The notes below the pieces were generated by a model. That model worked only from the letters and a program-made list of their open reading frames with translations. It was not told the DNA's origin and did not search any database. DNA of 64,000 nt from Coprinellus micaceus (lineage: Eukaryota > Basidiomycota > Agaricomycetes > Agaricales > Psathyrellaceae): NCBI GenBank assembly GCA_951394405.1, contig OX596337.1, positions 1,364,001 through 1,428,000 of the forward strand. Direction: 5' to 3'. The position numbers and the translations under genes are program-made. Below, one piece after another: positions 1-12,172 of this stretch (within the stretch, counting starts at the first letter, position 1; each line of letters begins with the position of its first letter).

Positions 1-376
1 CATTGGCTTGAAGACCGTTGCTGGACCTGATACAACAGGACAGGGGGGCCTACCGTCGAGTCGAACGCGTTGACGCATGCTAAGCACTAAAGTCTACTTG
101 AACGGTAAAGTCAACGTATCAAAATCTAAGGCGTCTAGTATTGGCATTCCATGGTAATTGTACAAAACAAAACACGGTCCGAGAATCCTGGAGAATACAT
201 GAAAGTCATAGAGTCGTAAAGGCGAACAGAATATTCAACCTCCCAATGATCTACTAAAGTACAAAGATGATACACAGCGTTAGTCTGACCAAACGGAGAT
301 GGATCGAATGGAACAGAGGGGGGCATCCGATTGCATTAGGCGGGACCAACGCAGCACCCACCAAGGGCGACGACGA
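1..376. other. Intergenic, downstream of the Nramp gene
   Basis: No coding exon is recognisable here. The stretch lies after the stop codon of the minus-strand metal transporter and probably holds its 3' untranslated region and terminator. The short open frames have no family features. Confidence 0.5.
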
Positions 377-2919
377 TCACTTCCCCGCCTGTATCCCAAG
401 GTCTACCAGAACGTACACATTTGCTGCGACGACCACTAGCCAAATGATAGCGCCAATCACAATGGTGACCTTGTTGTTGCTGTAGTCGACTATCTCATCC
501 TCGTCTGCAGCTTCAACGCCCTTCGGAGAGTCAGGGATTTTACCCGAGGACGCCGTTGCTTGAGGAGCACCCTTCCCAAGCAGGGGCCTAGATGGTGACC
601 CTGGGGTGGGTGGAAACTGCGCAGAGGATGGAATAGGCAACGTCGGCGAGGTCACTGTGTCCTTGTCGACGGAACGACTGTGGGGGGACGAACTGGCCTC
701 TAAAGTGGGGACAGAAGCCGTTGAAGAAGTTGGGTCGGTAGTCCGCTTCGCCTTGCGAACAGACATGATGGCTTTGGAGGATGTGCACCAGAGAAGGGGG
801 AATGTAACGAATGGGAGCACAACCGACAAAACGACCTGGGACGCAATCAGCAGGCCGTCTATCCCCCGCCTTCCCATCGCAATCGCGACTATCATGGAGG
901 GAATGATGGCGAGAAGTCGTGTGATAAGCCTCCGCATAATAGGCTGTAGATGGCGGGTGTTAGTAAACCTGTCCTCACCAGCGATGTTCAGACTTACGGA
1001 GACGCGCCACTGCAGGAATCCTTCGCACACGGCTTGGCCAGCGACAGTGGCAATAAGTGACGAACTCTGACGAAAGGGTGAGTAAAATTATCCAACAGCG
1101 GGTCTTTGGGGCTTCTCACCTGGCCAGATGCTAACAGGGCAATGGCAAAAAGAGTAGCGGCGGCTACAACAAGAACTCGTGAGTAATTAGATGGACACTG
1201 CCATATCGCAGGGACATACGTTTCCCAACAATATCTCGAATAAGGTCATATGCATCGAACAGGCTCGCTGGGTCGCCATTTCCGTCCCACCGATTGCCGT
1301 AGAAGAATACCGCAGACGCTAGCATGAGGATTCTAAAGGTAATAAATCAGGCTTGGAAGATATCTCGCTACAGGTGAACGTGGCTTACAACGAATTGATG
1401 AGAACGGCGAAGCCCAGAAGGCTTGCAACGACGTCTGCAATCCCGTGGTACAGGTGAGCGGCCACAAACGCATAGGGGTTATTTTCGCGTTCGCTATGTC
1501 GCGTGGCATGGTGATAGAACGATGGAGGCGGACGCTTGAATGCCATCAGCATGTTCTTCTTCATTGAGCGCCATACAATCTGCCGCTTGGAAGGCCTCGC
1601 CTCAGTCGCGCTTGCATTGGAGGCGCTCGAATCATCGTCGAAGTATTCAACTTTGGGTGCTCCACGGAACTCAATGCGATCTTGAGTAGCAAGCGCGGAT
1701 CCGATGAACAGGCTGTGAGGCATCACAGTGGCCCCGAGGATACCGACAGCTAGCAGAACGCGTTAGGAGACTACGACATCGAAAGTCGCACGACTGGGAC
1801 GCACAAGTGTACAACCCTCCAGATTGGAAGATGTATTTCGACGGAATGTAGCCCTTGAAGGCATCACCCCAGTTGACATCCACCTTGGAGATGATGACGA
1901 TCATACAAACGAGAACGGCGAGGACCTAAATGCAGCGGTTAGCGAGTCCTGCCTCTGGAAGTGGCCGTAGTCCCTACCAGCCCGGCAATGAGAAACTCGA
2001 ATAGGCGAACCGGTCGACCTCGAAGTGGGTCGCCCATGGCAAGGATAAGCATGACATCGAAGCCAGTGATCAAGACCCCGTGCCAAAGTTCTAATTTGGG
2101 GAACAGCATGCATAAAGCGATGGCTGATCCTAGGAGCTCCGCGAGGTCCGTCGCGACAATGGCGACCTCCGCCAAAATATAGAGCGGATACAAACCCAAC
2201 CATCTCCAGAGTAGGGTATGCTTGGGCCTGTTGTACAGCAGCAGGCGGCTATGTGTGGCCAAGTCTAAGTGGTGATAGATGAGTGAGCTTTGCCTGTGCT
2301 AGAGCCTCCTGAAGGGAGGTAAAGTAGCGGCTGATACCCTGCGAGATCAACGGCATCCTCGTGCCATCCCGAAGGACTGGATGGACAAGTGCCAAGACCA
2401 TATCGGCGTTCCTTCCCGAAGGCTCGAAAATTTCGAGCAGCATTCGAGGAGAAGAGCACCCACTTTGCAAGTGGTCTGCGAGCAATGGTCCGTGGATCCG
2501 CTAGGTCGCCGATCAGAATCGTCATACTCACCGACCCCAGTGACGCAACCAAGGCGACTCGCCAATACCTGAGACAACGCATTAGAGACCATCGGGGTGC
2601 ATCGATAAGGAACTAACCTGAAGGAAAACCGCAAATAAACCGGCGAGCAGGACGACGAAGAGTAGTCGGTATCCAAACTCTGACCCAGCCGCAAGATCCA
2701 CGCCCCAATTTCCACTGTTGACCCCAGAAGGTCAGCGACGTGGCGCATGGCGGGGTTGGGTACTCACGGGTCGAAGTATGCGACAGCACAGACTATGCCA
2801 ATGCCCGAGTGCTTTCTGAGATGGTACACGGCAAGTTTCGCTGTGGACTTCGTACGGGCGAACCACGTCGTCTGTTGAGAACGGACATCCTCGCTTGGGG
2901 TGCTGTTGGGGTGAGGCAT
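377..2919 (-). CDS. Nramp-family divalent metal transporter (Smf-type)
   Basis: Proton-coupled importer of Mn2+, Fe2+ and related ions, expected in the plasma or an endomembrane. Ten exons were traced: 2919-2768, 2714-2618, 2568-2532, 2264-1978, 1925-1805, 1749-1389, 1332-1220, 1163-1120, 1066-998 and 943-377. All have GT..AG introns and together give 615 residues in phase. The metal-site motif DPGN lies in TM1 at about residues 50-53 and MPH in TM6 at about 241-243, within GATVMPHSLFIGSAL. Between them is the typical TM3-TM4 segment AEVAIVATDLAELLGSAIAL. After the last membrane segments comes a Ser/Thr/Pro-rich linker and one more hydrophobic stretch at the C-terminus, longer than in the yeast Smf proteins. 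The ATG at 2919 opens a soluble, Lys/Arg-containing N-terminus directly before TM1. Intron 3 is 267 nt, against about 50 for the others. Family assignment is secure; metal preference and location are inferred. Confidence 0.93.
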
Positions 2920-3097
2920 GATGGCGGGGGGAGAATGAGTGGTAGCGAAGTATAAATAAGAAAATGGGACGAACCCAATACAACGGAAGGGAGTGTCCAG
3001 AGAATCGGAATACGCAAAGCACGCCCAAAGACTCGGAGTCCCTCATTCGAAACGATTGAACGGTAAGGCACATGCTTGCCCGTTTAGTCCACTGCGA

Positions 3098-4332
3098 TCA
3101 AATGTAGGACTCCTCCGCAGACGCCCAACTCGGTCCTAACCAGTACCTCCATGGTCCTTTGACTTTGAACTTCTCAATATCCACCAGTACGACACGTAGC
3201 GCCCGCAAAACGGTTGCAATGGCTAGCGAGCCTAAGCGAGGTGGAGGACAACGCGTGTGGGACTGCGGTAGAAGCCAAGAAGCCAAAAGTGATACCCAAA
3301 GGTATGGATAGTCGGCTTAATGTCGCACTGAATATCTCTATTGACGATAGTGGAAACGGCGTGAGTGAGCTTTCTCAGATATTTGTTAACTCACCTCAAG
3401 CAGAGGCTAGCTCATGGCCAGCTCGTGGTGGTGGCCGGCAAACGAGCGCTGAGCTGACTACAACCCACTCTATTCATATCCCTCCCCAACGTCATGACTT
3501 GGGTGGTCTCCGCCGTTAGCGGGTATGCGAGTGCCTTTCTAGCTGGTCAAAATATATTTTCAGTGGGACACCCCTCGGCGGTCTGTGGTCAACAGAGTTT
3601 CAGGGCCAGGCTCGCGAAGGAGGCCGGCCAGCAAGTGGGATTGGAGTGTAGGGCAGGTCCGCCAACTCGGACGACTGGTTCGCCAAATTGTCCAGTAGGA
3701 CGCTTTTCGAGCTGAAAGGTGTCGAAGGAGTGAGGGAAGGAGTCCCGAATACCCAAACTGCTATGGGGGTTGATATCATGGTTAGTCGTTTTGGAGCTAT
3801 GTCGAGTTGTAGACTGAAAGCTCCAGAAACGCGTCGATATATACATACCAAGGTGAGCGTTCACTCCCACAATGAATGGATATCGCGCCAACGAACCACC
3901 AATGCAGAATTGGAGCTGCGCAATTAGGAAATCCTTCCCTGCGTGATGTAGGTTGGGTAGAGTCATGCGGGGTGCGAATTAGTAGAACGCTGGCGAGTGC
4001 AGCATTGTGATATACCAAGGCAGAAGATGGACCTCTGGGGCTCCTCCTCAGGGATACCTGACGTGATGAGCGCCCAGAAGAGGGTAACTCCAAATCAGCG
4101 CTCGCAATCCCGTCAATGCATACGAACTTGCACTGACCCTGCATACGGACCCGTCATCTCCTGTCTCTTCGGTGGCCCAACACTCCGAAATCACGTTTGT
4201 TGGCCACACAAGGTCCTCGAGGCTGGCCAACACAGCCAAGCCCAGGTCGTGTTCCCCCCGATAAAGTCTCCCAATTGCGTCCCTTTTTTCATCAATGCCT
4301 CCCCATGTCTCTTCGCCTAGACGAAGCACCAT
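3098..4332 (-). CDS. Uncharacterised membrane protein, tentative multi-exon model
   Basis: Several minus-strand exon-like pieces line up with short GT..AG introns, but I do not recognise the family. The proposed start at 4332 opens MVLRLGEETWGGIDEKRDAI. A piece near 4125-4060 encodes a hydrophobic segment VTLFWALIT. Another near 3960-3860 reads FCIGGSLARYPFIVGVNAHL, which is membrane-like. A final piece from about 3215 to the stop at 3098 reads WRYWLGPSWASAEESYI before the stop. The middle section, about 3800-3300, is open in more than one frame, so exon borders there are unresolved. The proposed start lies 28 bp inside the divergent gene that begins at 4305, so one of the two starts may be wrong. 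It could instead be a decayed gene. No function is suggested. Confidence 0.4.
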
Positions 4333-7015
4333 TCTCCATTCCCCGTATTGCTCTAATCAGGAGCAGTAGCGGCCACTCCCATGAAAGGCGACCATCGGAG
4401 GTGCCATTGCTCGAACCCCAGTCCGACCTCGAGAAACAGTCCGGCGTACATCTGTCCCTCGACAACCAGCCGAACGAAGCGTCGCGGAGCGTTTACTATA
4501 TCCCCGTTCCACATTACGAAGACGACGCACAAGCTCGCTCCTCAGGGTCCCTGCAGCATGTAGAACGCGGTCCTATCGTTCGACAGGATGGGAACCGAGA
4601 GTCGATTACGGGGCTGCTGCATAGGCCCCCACAGGAACCAGGTAAAAGGCAAAGGTTGATTCAACGCTTCGAACGGCCTTCGTACCTCCCCTTTTTCTCG
4701 CTGGTGCTCCTCTGCGGGTTTGCCTACGCCGTCCTCGTGTTTGTATCGGCTTTGGCTTGCAATAAACCAATCTTCTGGGCAAGGTTCATTGTGGCTGCTG
4801 GGAGTACGTTTGCTGGGCTGAGCGTGGCGACAAATCTATTGTTGATGGCGAGGAAGATTCTGGAGGCTGCTAGTGAGTGTATCGGACGTAGGAACGGCGA
4901 GAAGCTAATGTGTAGGAAGCGTGGGCGACGATAATACACCAATCTCGACTCACAGGCAGTCCTGGAATCAGGCTGAAGGATGTGAACGCACACTCATACG
5001 ATCCAACACGCATATGGCCTGCACTTAGGCTGCTGTGGGACATATGGGCGTACCCAGGCACTGCGAGAAATGAGCGAACACATTACGAGTGAGTAACTGG
5101 TTGAGACCGAGTTTTGAACAGTCTCCTGACCCAGCTAGTCGGCATCCATGGTCCCTGTACCTCCTATTATATCTGTTTTCATGCCTGATCGCAGCATGGA
5201 CACCGTTTGGTCTTGCGAGGACAGTGTTCATGGAACCACTTGCCCTGGTGCGCTCCCGTCCTTCATCTAGTTCGGAATTCGGACACGGCAGTAACCCCTG
5301 GCTATAGTTACAGGAACGTCGATACCGAGAAGTACCCATCCTTGGGCCGCTTTCCGAAGCAGAGGCTACTTCAATAGGCAGGTTGTTGCCGATGATGGAG
5401 GAAGAGTCCCTGCAATGGAGTCTTGGCCCTTGGGGGTCACCTTCACCGTCAACCGTGTCCTTCGAATGGGACGGCCACTCGGTGTATCTACCGGAATTGC
5501 GGTGGAATCAAATCGCGGACTGGCTACGGTCGGAACCTGCAAGCTCGAGCGCAAATTTTCGGTGTGTCCCCTGACTTCTGTGGCTGGACTTGGCGTAATC
5601 AACAGTATCCTAGGTACCCTCGCTGGGGAATCCGTGTCCGGTGTGCCAGTTCCAGGGAGGCGGGAGTCAGTATGTGTGTGGTGCAGCTGTGCAATGTAGC
5701 AATGCCACCCTTTCTAACGACTCATGATAGCGTCCCGATCGCTCGGTCAAATGTTTCCTATGTCTTCACTCCCCGGCGAATGCTCCGGAACCTATTCAAC
5801 AACTTTCAGCTCTCGTTCCCCAAACAGCTCGAGGAGCACCCGAACTGGACGGAAGTCATAAACGAAGGAGATCTTCTTCCCGCTGGGCTGGACCTCATAT
5901 CGACTGCTTTGGCGGGTAAGCTGTTCACGACAGCTTGAAGGTGAGAAGTCATGCTCATAGTTGCCTAGACAAATTCCCTCATAACGGCAACCCCTTCTCA
6001 CTCAAAAGTTATGCAGTAGAGGCAGGTAAGTCGGTGGCGGGTGCCGTGGGCGTGGGCCTATCGCTAACGGGCAACGTATGAGCAGATCCCAGTTGGCAAG
6101 GATTTGCGATGGTCGAGACCACCCTCGTCCGCTTGAACACGTCCTTTGCTCCTGAAGGTGCCTTCACGCGAGTTGCATCTCCACCGCAAGGTGTGATACC
6201 TGATAGGCTGGGGCGCCCAACGTATATTGGATACGATGCTAGTGTCTGTCTTCTAGTCTACGAGCCCTGGATGATGGAAGTGCACCATCGGGGATCAGGC
6301 GTCCTGGTAACGCACAAGTGTCTGGGAACGGGAGTCAAGATGGGGGATTTCGATTCTGTCATTGGAACACAAAGGCAGGAACGGATTGGGCCGGAGTGGG
6401 ATGGGAACGATAGTGGGATGTGGGATGTGGGGAGACTGAGGCCCGCGTAAGTGCTTCTCGCTCCCTTGTACATTAACTGACCTTCAACTGTTCCGTAGTC
6501 ACATGGTCGCTCATCAAAACGCCATAAACAACCTGGGGGGTGCGAACTGGGGGGGAACATACGCACCAAGCTCCATGATCGTCTCGTTCACAAATGGCGA
6601 CGCTGGGCCGTACAATTACACGTCCTTCTCATCAGAGTTATACGCCGACAGACGAGCCGTAGCTGCCTCAACCTTCACACTCTCGCACCTGTTGGGTTCT
6701 GGCACGCAACTTGCACGGCAGTACCTCGATGACCAAGTAGCTGCCACCTCACTGTCGCATGGGGCGCTGGGCATTGTCGTTGGAGGCTTGCTCGTCCTGG
6801 GAACGGTATTAACGTTCTTTGTGCCAGCCCTTCCGGATAACCTGCCCAGGCGGGGGTTTGATCTGCATTCGTGGTTTGTTGCGATGCAGACAGGGGAGAT
6901 CGTTGCAAGCAGGGGCGATGTCGTAATGCAGAAGGGGATGGATTTGAGTGATCCGACTGTTGTGCGACCATTGGGACAGATGAGGTTGAGGTTCATTGAA
7001 GGTTCTGGGAGGTGA
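4305..7015 (+). CDS. Uncharacterised integral membrane protein, multi-exon
   Basis: A large membrane protein of a kind common in mushroom genomes but without a family I can name. The start at 4305 (MSLRLDEAPFSIPRIALIRS) opens an approximately 110-residue hydrophilic N-terminus. A first hydrophobic pair follows (PFFSLVLLCGFAYAVLVFVSALA, then ARFIVAAGSTFAGLSVATNLLL). Exon 1 ends near 4872. A later exon from about 5139 encodes SLYLLLYLFSCLIAAWTPFG. The long middle region, about 5360-6450, is soluble and probably non-cytosolic, with NVS, NWT and NTS sequons. Near the end GALGIVVGGLLVLGTVLTFF is a final membrane span, followed by a basic C-terminal tail with the stop at 7013-7015. Introns near 5089, 5930, 6010 and 6450 look ordinary, but borders between 5240 and 5700 are uncertain. 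Membrane location is seen in the sequence; function is unknown. Confidence 0.7.
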
Positions 7016-8114
7016 TATCTATTTTTTGACGTTCCCCTGCTCTACAAGGTCGAGGAAGCGAGCGCGGTGGAGCGCATCCTCATTCGCATTTCCTCTCCTC
7101 GATTCGAACTCTCCATGATGGTTGTAATATCAAACGCTTAGTGTCTATATACTAGAATAGGCTTGCCCCCGACTGTTTCACCTACGTTGCGATAATACCC
7201 ATGCCGTAGTACGTTGGTTGTCTTCTGGCCGAGGACACCCCGACGAGAGTCCAAGCCGTTACTCTGACCAACGATTCTTCGTTCTGAACTCCTTCTGGTG
7301 CACATTTCCCCCGGTTGGTCGTCATTTCAATCTTCTCCCGCCATGCCAACCCTCTATAGCGAGGACCCAGTGCCCACATTGGCGGTTCCTGGTACTTATC
7401 AATGGTCGTGGTTTGATCAGCAAGGACCGACGAGGTAACAGTTTGGTCGTCACATCGCTGTCTATACCCTGGTCATACCAAGCTTTCATTTTCCTCAACA
7501 TGATGCTGGATGAAGGGCCTCGAGGAGAAGGGTAGGAGTCGTCTTGCTCCAGCCGCCTGTGGTTTCATTTACGGTGGCGATCTTACCGCTCTTTCACCTG
7601 TTGTGAAAACCTAGTGGGTCTAGACCATCCCGCCAAAGTTCGTGCGTCGCATGCTTCGCGGAGACTTGAGTCAAGCTTGGATGCAACCACGCCCTCACCC
7701 AAAAGAACGGGATAACCAATGACAGCAAGTCACCATAGGAATGAGGACAAGAGGAATCAATATGTTTCCGGCGTCGCCGTCGACCAATCAGAATGCCTGA
7801 TTCGAGACCCAATGTAATGGGTCGTTCCCATGGACTCCTACAAATACGGGGCATCGTCGAAGACGTCCTGCGGTCTCTATCTTTCCTCTTTTTCGTCCAC
7901 CCCTCCCCAGTTTTCGTGAGTAGTTTCTCCCCGGTCGCTGGAATGCACCTAACCTCCCTGCCCTAGTTTTCCTTTTCTTTGGGCTTGCCCGGTTGCACCC
8001 CTGGTCCTTCACTGGTTGCGCCTTTATTTCGATACTTTCGTTCAAGCACACATTCCTTCAAGCAGGCTTCATCGTTCCTTTGGCAGTGCCTATTCCCATC
8101 CTTTGCCTTTGAAA
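7016..8114. other. Intergenic, 3' region plus promoter of the ferritin-like gene
   Basis: About 1.1 kb between two plus-strand genes. Pyrimidine-rich stretches between about 7870 and 8110, directly before the ATG at 8115, are typical of strong basidiomycete promoters and 5' leaders. I see no coding exon, repeat or RNA gene. Confidence 0.5.
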
Positions 8115-9512
8115 ATGCGCTTCACGTCTACCTTCCTCGCTATTGCTGCTGCAGTCTTCCCCCTGGTGTCTGCTGCTCCTGCAGTCACCACGGCTGCCCA
8201 CGCAAAGCGTGCTGATGCTGACATCCTCGTCTTCAGTGCGTGCGCTTGATCTACTGTCTTGGCAACGGCTGACTGACATGTTTCATTGTGCAGAGTTCGC
8301 TGATGTCCTTGAGCAATTGGAATCCGCCTTCTATGCGCAAGCCTTGTCGAAGTTCCAAGAGGCTGATTTCCTCGCGGCTGGATTCGCGGACCCCAAGATC
8401 CCTGCAGAGCAGTTCCTTACCATCCAAAACGACGAGGCTACCCACTCCGTCGTTCTTCAGGTCAGTTTCCCCATCCCATCGCAACTTCGACCCTTGTTGA
8501 TCATCTTCGAATCATTTCGAATCATCATCAGGCTGCTCTCAAGTCCTTCGGTGCTGAGCCTATCACAAACTGCAAGTTCAAGTTCGATGGTGCCCTCACC
8601 GATGTCGCGACCATGGCTGCCACTGCTCGTGTCGTTGAGAACGTTGGAGTTGCTGCGTACCTTGGTGGTGCTGTTCTCCTCACGGACCCCGTTTTATTGA
8701 CGGCCGCCGGCTCTATCTTGACGGTTGAGGCCAGGCATCAGACCGTGCTGAACATCCTCTCGAGCACTGGAACCGCAGTCCCCTCTCCTTTCGACTTCGC
8801 TCTCACTCCTTCAGAGATTCTTGCCCTTGCTGGTGGATTCTTCGATGGGCCCTGCGATCTTGGTATCCCTGGTACGCTTTCAACGCAGGCGCGCTGCTAT
8901 TAATTCTAACACGATATTACATACAGCCAACCCAGCCCTTGCGGTTACCAACACCGGCGGTATTGGCCCTGGCACCAAGCTGACCTTCGATTCGCCTGCT
9001 CTCGCTGACAAGGACAAGAACGTAGGTCCCAATCACGTCTTCCAATTTCTGCGCTGTCTCACCCGGACTCTCCTCTCTAGACTCTCTTCTGCCAAATGTT
9101 GATCGGTAGCAAGTTCACTGCCCTGCCTTTGCCTTTCAACGAATGTATTGTGCCCTCCGATATCAATGGCCCTGTCGCCATCTTCATTACTTCGGACAAC
9201 CAGCCCCTGGTCAACAACGTTCGTGACCGTGACACCGTCAAGCTCGTTGCCGGCCCCACTCTTGCCTTCATCGACATCGCTCCTCAGGCAATCGGTCAGC
9301 TTGCCCGCGCAGGAATTGCCGCCTCGACCTCGACCACCACTATCAGCCCCGCGGAGGCCTCCACCATCATCTCTGGTGCCACCGCTACCGGATCCGCGCC
9401 TGCACCCACAGTCACTGGAGGCCCCGCTCCTCTTGCTGCCACGGCCAACCAGGCCAAGGGCCCATCCAAGGATGGTGCTATCAACGTTTTGGGCTGGAGC
9501 AACCACGCTTAA
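8115..9512 (+). CDS. Secreted ferritin-like domain protein (Rds1-type)
   Basis: Five exons, 8115-8235, 8294-8460, 8532-8871, 8927-9021 and 9081-9512, join in phase to 384 residues. The N-terminus is a clear signal peptide (RFTSTFLAIAAAVFPLVSAA) followed by a possible Kex2-like site, KRADAD. The ferritin-like four-helix domain covers about residues 38-200. It retains glutamate in the first helix (LEQLESAFYAQ), an ExxH in the second (DEATHS) and another ExxH in the fourth (VEARHQ), the spacing expected for a diiron site. The C-terminal third is Ala/Thr/Ser/Pro-rich and probably O-glycosylated; it lacks a hydrophobic GPI tail. Related fungal proteins are stress- or nutrient-responsive (S. pombe Rds1), but their chemistry is not settled. 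An extracellular or cell-wall location is inferred from the signal peptide. Confidence 0.88.
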
Positions 9513-9990
9513 GGGTTCTGTCTCTTCGTTCACGAGTCTTGATGCTCTACATAGACGGACAATCAGTTTTGCTTGGGATACCCATAATCTTCTCATGGAC
9601 ATTCAGCTAACTTCGACGTGCTTTCTCTTTGGCAATATGGACTCTGCCTTTAATCTTACCTGCTTACCTCTGCTTAGTACGAGTGCCCACTCCTTCCTCT
9701 TTTTCTTTTTGTTCACCTCTGGGGAGGTTGTTGTTGCTTTCATGTCGTATCTCTTGTCATTGTGTAGGCAGCCGCCAGACGGGTCCTGTCTACCCCAGAT
9801 ACACATGGAATAGCAACTCAAGTTGGTCGATTTCCCTCTCAGTCTCCTGTCAAGGAATCCTCAAATAAAAGGCTTGATCCTGAAGAATAATAAGGGTGAT
9901 TGGACCCGAACCCCCCTATTTTGGGCGCATTTGTGACCCGATTCACGCTGTTCCCCAACTTATTCCCTCACCACCACCTCCAACTGCGCA
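9513..9990. other. Intergenic between ferritin-like gene and EAF gene
   Basis: Holds the 3' untranslated region of the ferritin-like gene, T-rich around 9690-9730, and the short promoter of the next plus-strand gene. An AATAAA element at about 9864-9869 is a plausible polyadenylation signal. No coding exon is seen. Confidence 0.5.
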
Positions 9991-11726
9991 ATGGCGAACG
10001 TGAACACGTCATGGATGCCTACGAAGGGCAAGCATCGAGTAGAGATCGGCTCGTCCCTGGCAAGGTGCCTTAAGAGTCGCAAGCTAAACAACGGAGAAGC
10101 CTCGACGACGACTGGCAAACGTTCGCACCTCCCTGACAAGGACTTCTACTCTTTCAGATGTAAGACAGTGGGCGGCCCTACACGAACTAGAGCTCAATGC
10201 ACACATCTACACCTTAGACAACCACAAACCTTCGTCTCTGGACACCAAGAAGCAAGGGATGATACAGTTCGACCAGGGCGCCACAGCCCCTGTGATTCTG
10301 GAGCACCCTAGCGTTCAGGTGAGTTTCTTAGTCGGGTTACGGAGGTAGGAATGCTGATAACGACTCAAGTCGGGAGAATCTACGATGTATCGAGGCAGGG
10401 AGGCCGAACTGCGGCCGTTCGACTGTGTGTTGATCATCGACGAGGATACCGGGGTACGCATGCGCATGTTTGCTTGGGCCGTTCGCCCTTGTGCTAATGG
10501 TGATTTCGTCCACAGACGTTCACTTTGGAGAAGCTGGATGCTTGTATCCAATTGACGTCTGACAGGGGGTTGGCCTCTATAATGCCTCGCACGGCCTCCC
10601 GTATGTTCACCATAGTCCTTACTCTTCGGACGTTCGGCGGCTGACTATTTTCGCAGCGACACCGTCCAATTCCACGCCTCGTGGAAGCAGCAACGACCAC
10701 ACTCGAGATCCTATTGACCAGGACATCCTCGATCTGGTCGACGACGAGCTCCCTTCGACGTCAGCAAAGCGGAACAGGAAGGCTCCTCCGCCCCGCAAGG
10801 AGGAAGAGGAGGAGGAAGACGATGACGAACCTTTCCCGGTCCCTGTTCGACCTCCAACCCATTCAAAGCAGCAGCCTGTTGCGGTTGTGTCGACCCCTGC
10901 GGCATCGTCCCGACCTTCGAAACCGATACCCAAGGCGGGACCCAAAGCCTCCCCTCCCCAAGCCCCTGTCTCCCGTTCCAAGGTTCCACCATCACGGAAG
11001 AGCCCACCCAAGCAGCAGCCCAAATACAACCAAGACGACGACGTCGAGGAACTGGATATTCCACTTAGCAAGGCCGTGCCAGTACCTCCAAGGCCCAAGC
11101 TGCCTGCGAAGCCCGTACAGCTTCCCGCCAAGCCTGGACCAGCGCCAGCGAAGCCTCCAGCGCCTACGAAGCCCACGGCACTTGCGCTTCCCATCAAGTC
11201 AAATGTACCGAGGCCGGGGAGCAAGAAGCAATCTGCAGCCCCAACACCAGCACCACCTCCTCAACCTGCTGCCCCAGCGCCGCTTGCACTGCCTGGATCC
11301 TCTACTGCTCAACCCATTCGACTCCCCTCTTCCCTGCCAAAACCGACACCTGCTCCTGCAGCTCCAGTCCACGAGGTCCCCGAGGATTCGGATGAAGAAG
11401 ATAATGAAGATAACTGGGAAGAGGTCACCACAGTAGCGGAACTCGTGGCTCCTCCGGAAACATCGCTGTCGATGCAGGTTGACCAGGAGATGGAGGATAT
11501 CTTTGGTGAGGAGGACGAGGATGAATTTGGGCAGCAGCTGGAGTTGGAAATGGAGCTTGCAGATGGGCTGGGCGATGCATTGGAGGAAGACGACGATGAG
11601 GACGATGATATGGAACCTGTGCCACTCACCGAAGGAGATGGACCTATATTATCGATGGACGTCCTTGCTAGGGGTGGGGGGTTCAACGACGATTATTCGT
11701 CCAGTGAGGATAGCGACGACGACTGA
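9991..11726 (+). CDS. EAF-family RNA polymerase II elongation cofactor
   Basis: EAF proteins bind ELL and stimulate transcription elongation by RNA polymerase II in the nucleus. Five exons, 9991-10159, 10218-10318, 10370-10453, 10516-10600 and 10657-11726, give 502 residues in phase. The first about 120 residues form the conserved EAF N-terminal domain: a W near the start, HRVEIGSSLARCL, then a phenylalanine-rich FYSFRYNHKP strand that is restored exactly by splicing at 10159/10218, and RPFDCVLIIDEDTGTFTLEKL. The remaining about 370 residues are disordered: Pro/Lys/Ala-rich in the middle and strongly acidic at the end, with the activation-type run SSSEDSDDD just before the stop. The conserved domain supports the family call well. 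That it partners an ELL protein in this organism is known of the family, not visible here. Confidence 0.85.
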
Positions 11727-12172
11727 GTGACGATTTCGCTCCTAATCCCCTTATATGCGTTCTATTATCTTTTGTATACCTGATTAACGGGACTTTCTGA
11801 CTCGCGCAGGGCTCGAGTCCAGTCCTCAAGACGACTCCTGTGACAAGCGCCGGGGATTCTCGGCAAGCGTGGCTGTCATTAGGTTGGCTTGAAGGGTCTC
11901 TTGGAACACTTAAGTAGGAGACCTGGTCAGCGCTCTCTGAATACTGTAATTTAGATAAGAACGGGTTCGTGCGTTGTGCCGAACAGCGCTGTCTGCCTCC
12001 GTCGCCCTTTGCCCCTGATCGTGGCCCTCGCTTGGGCCATGACATCAGTGCTCAAGGTCGAGGCTTGTACCGGCGAATGTTTTATAGATCCAGTGTTTTG
12101 AAACATGGAATATACCTCGTTCCAGAGAGCATAATAACCCTTAGGCCCTGCGTTGACAGGATCAATGCAACG
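11727..12172. other. Intergenic between EAF gene and the MDR fusion gene
   Basis: Contains the 3' end of the EAF transcript and the promoter and leader of the next plus-strand gene. An open frame in phase with that gene extends upstream from 12173 to 11969, so a longer N-terminus cannot be excluded, but the ATG at 12173 starts the better-looking protein sequence. Confidence 0.45.
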
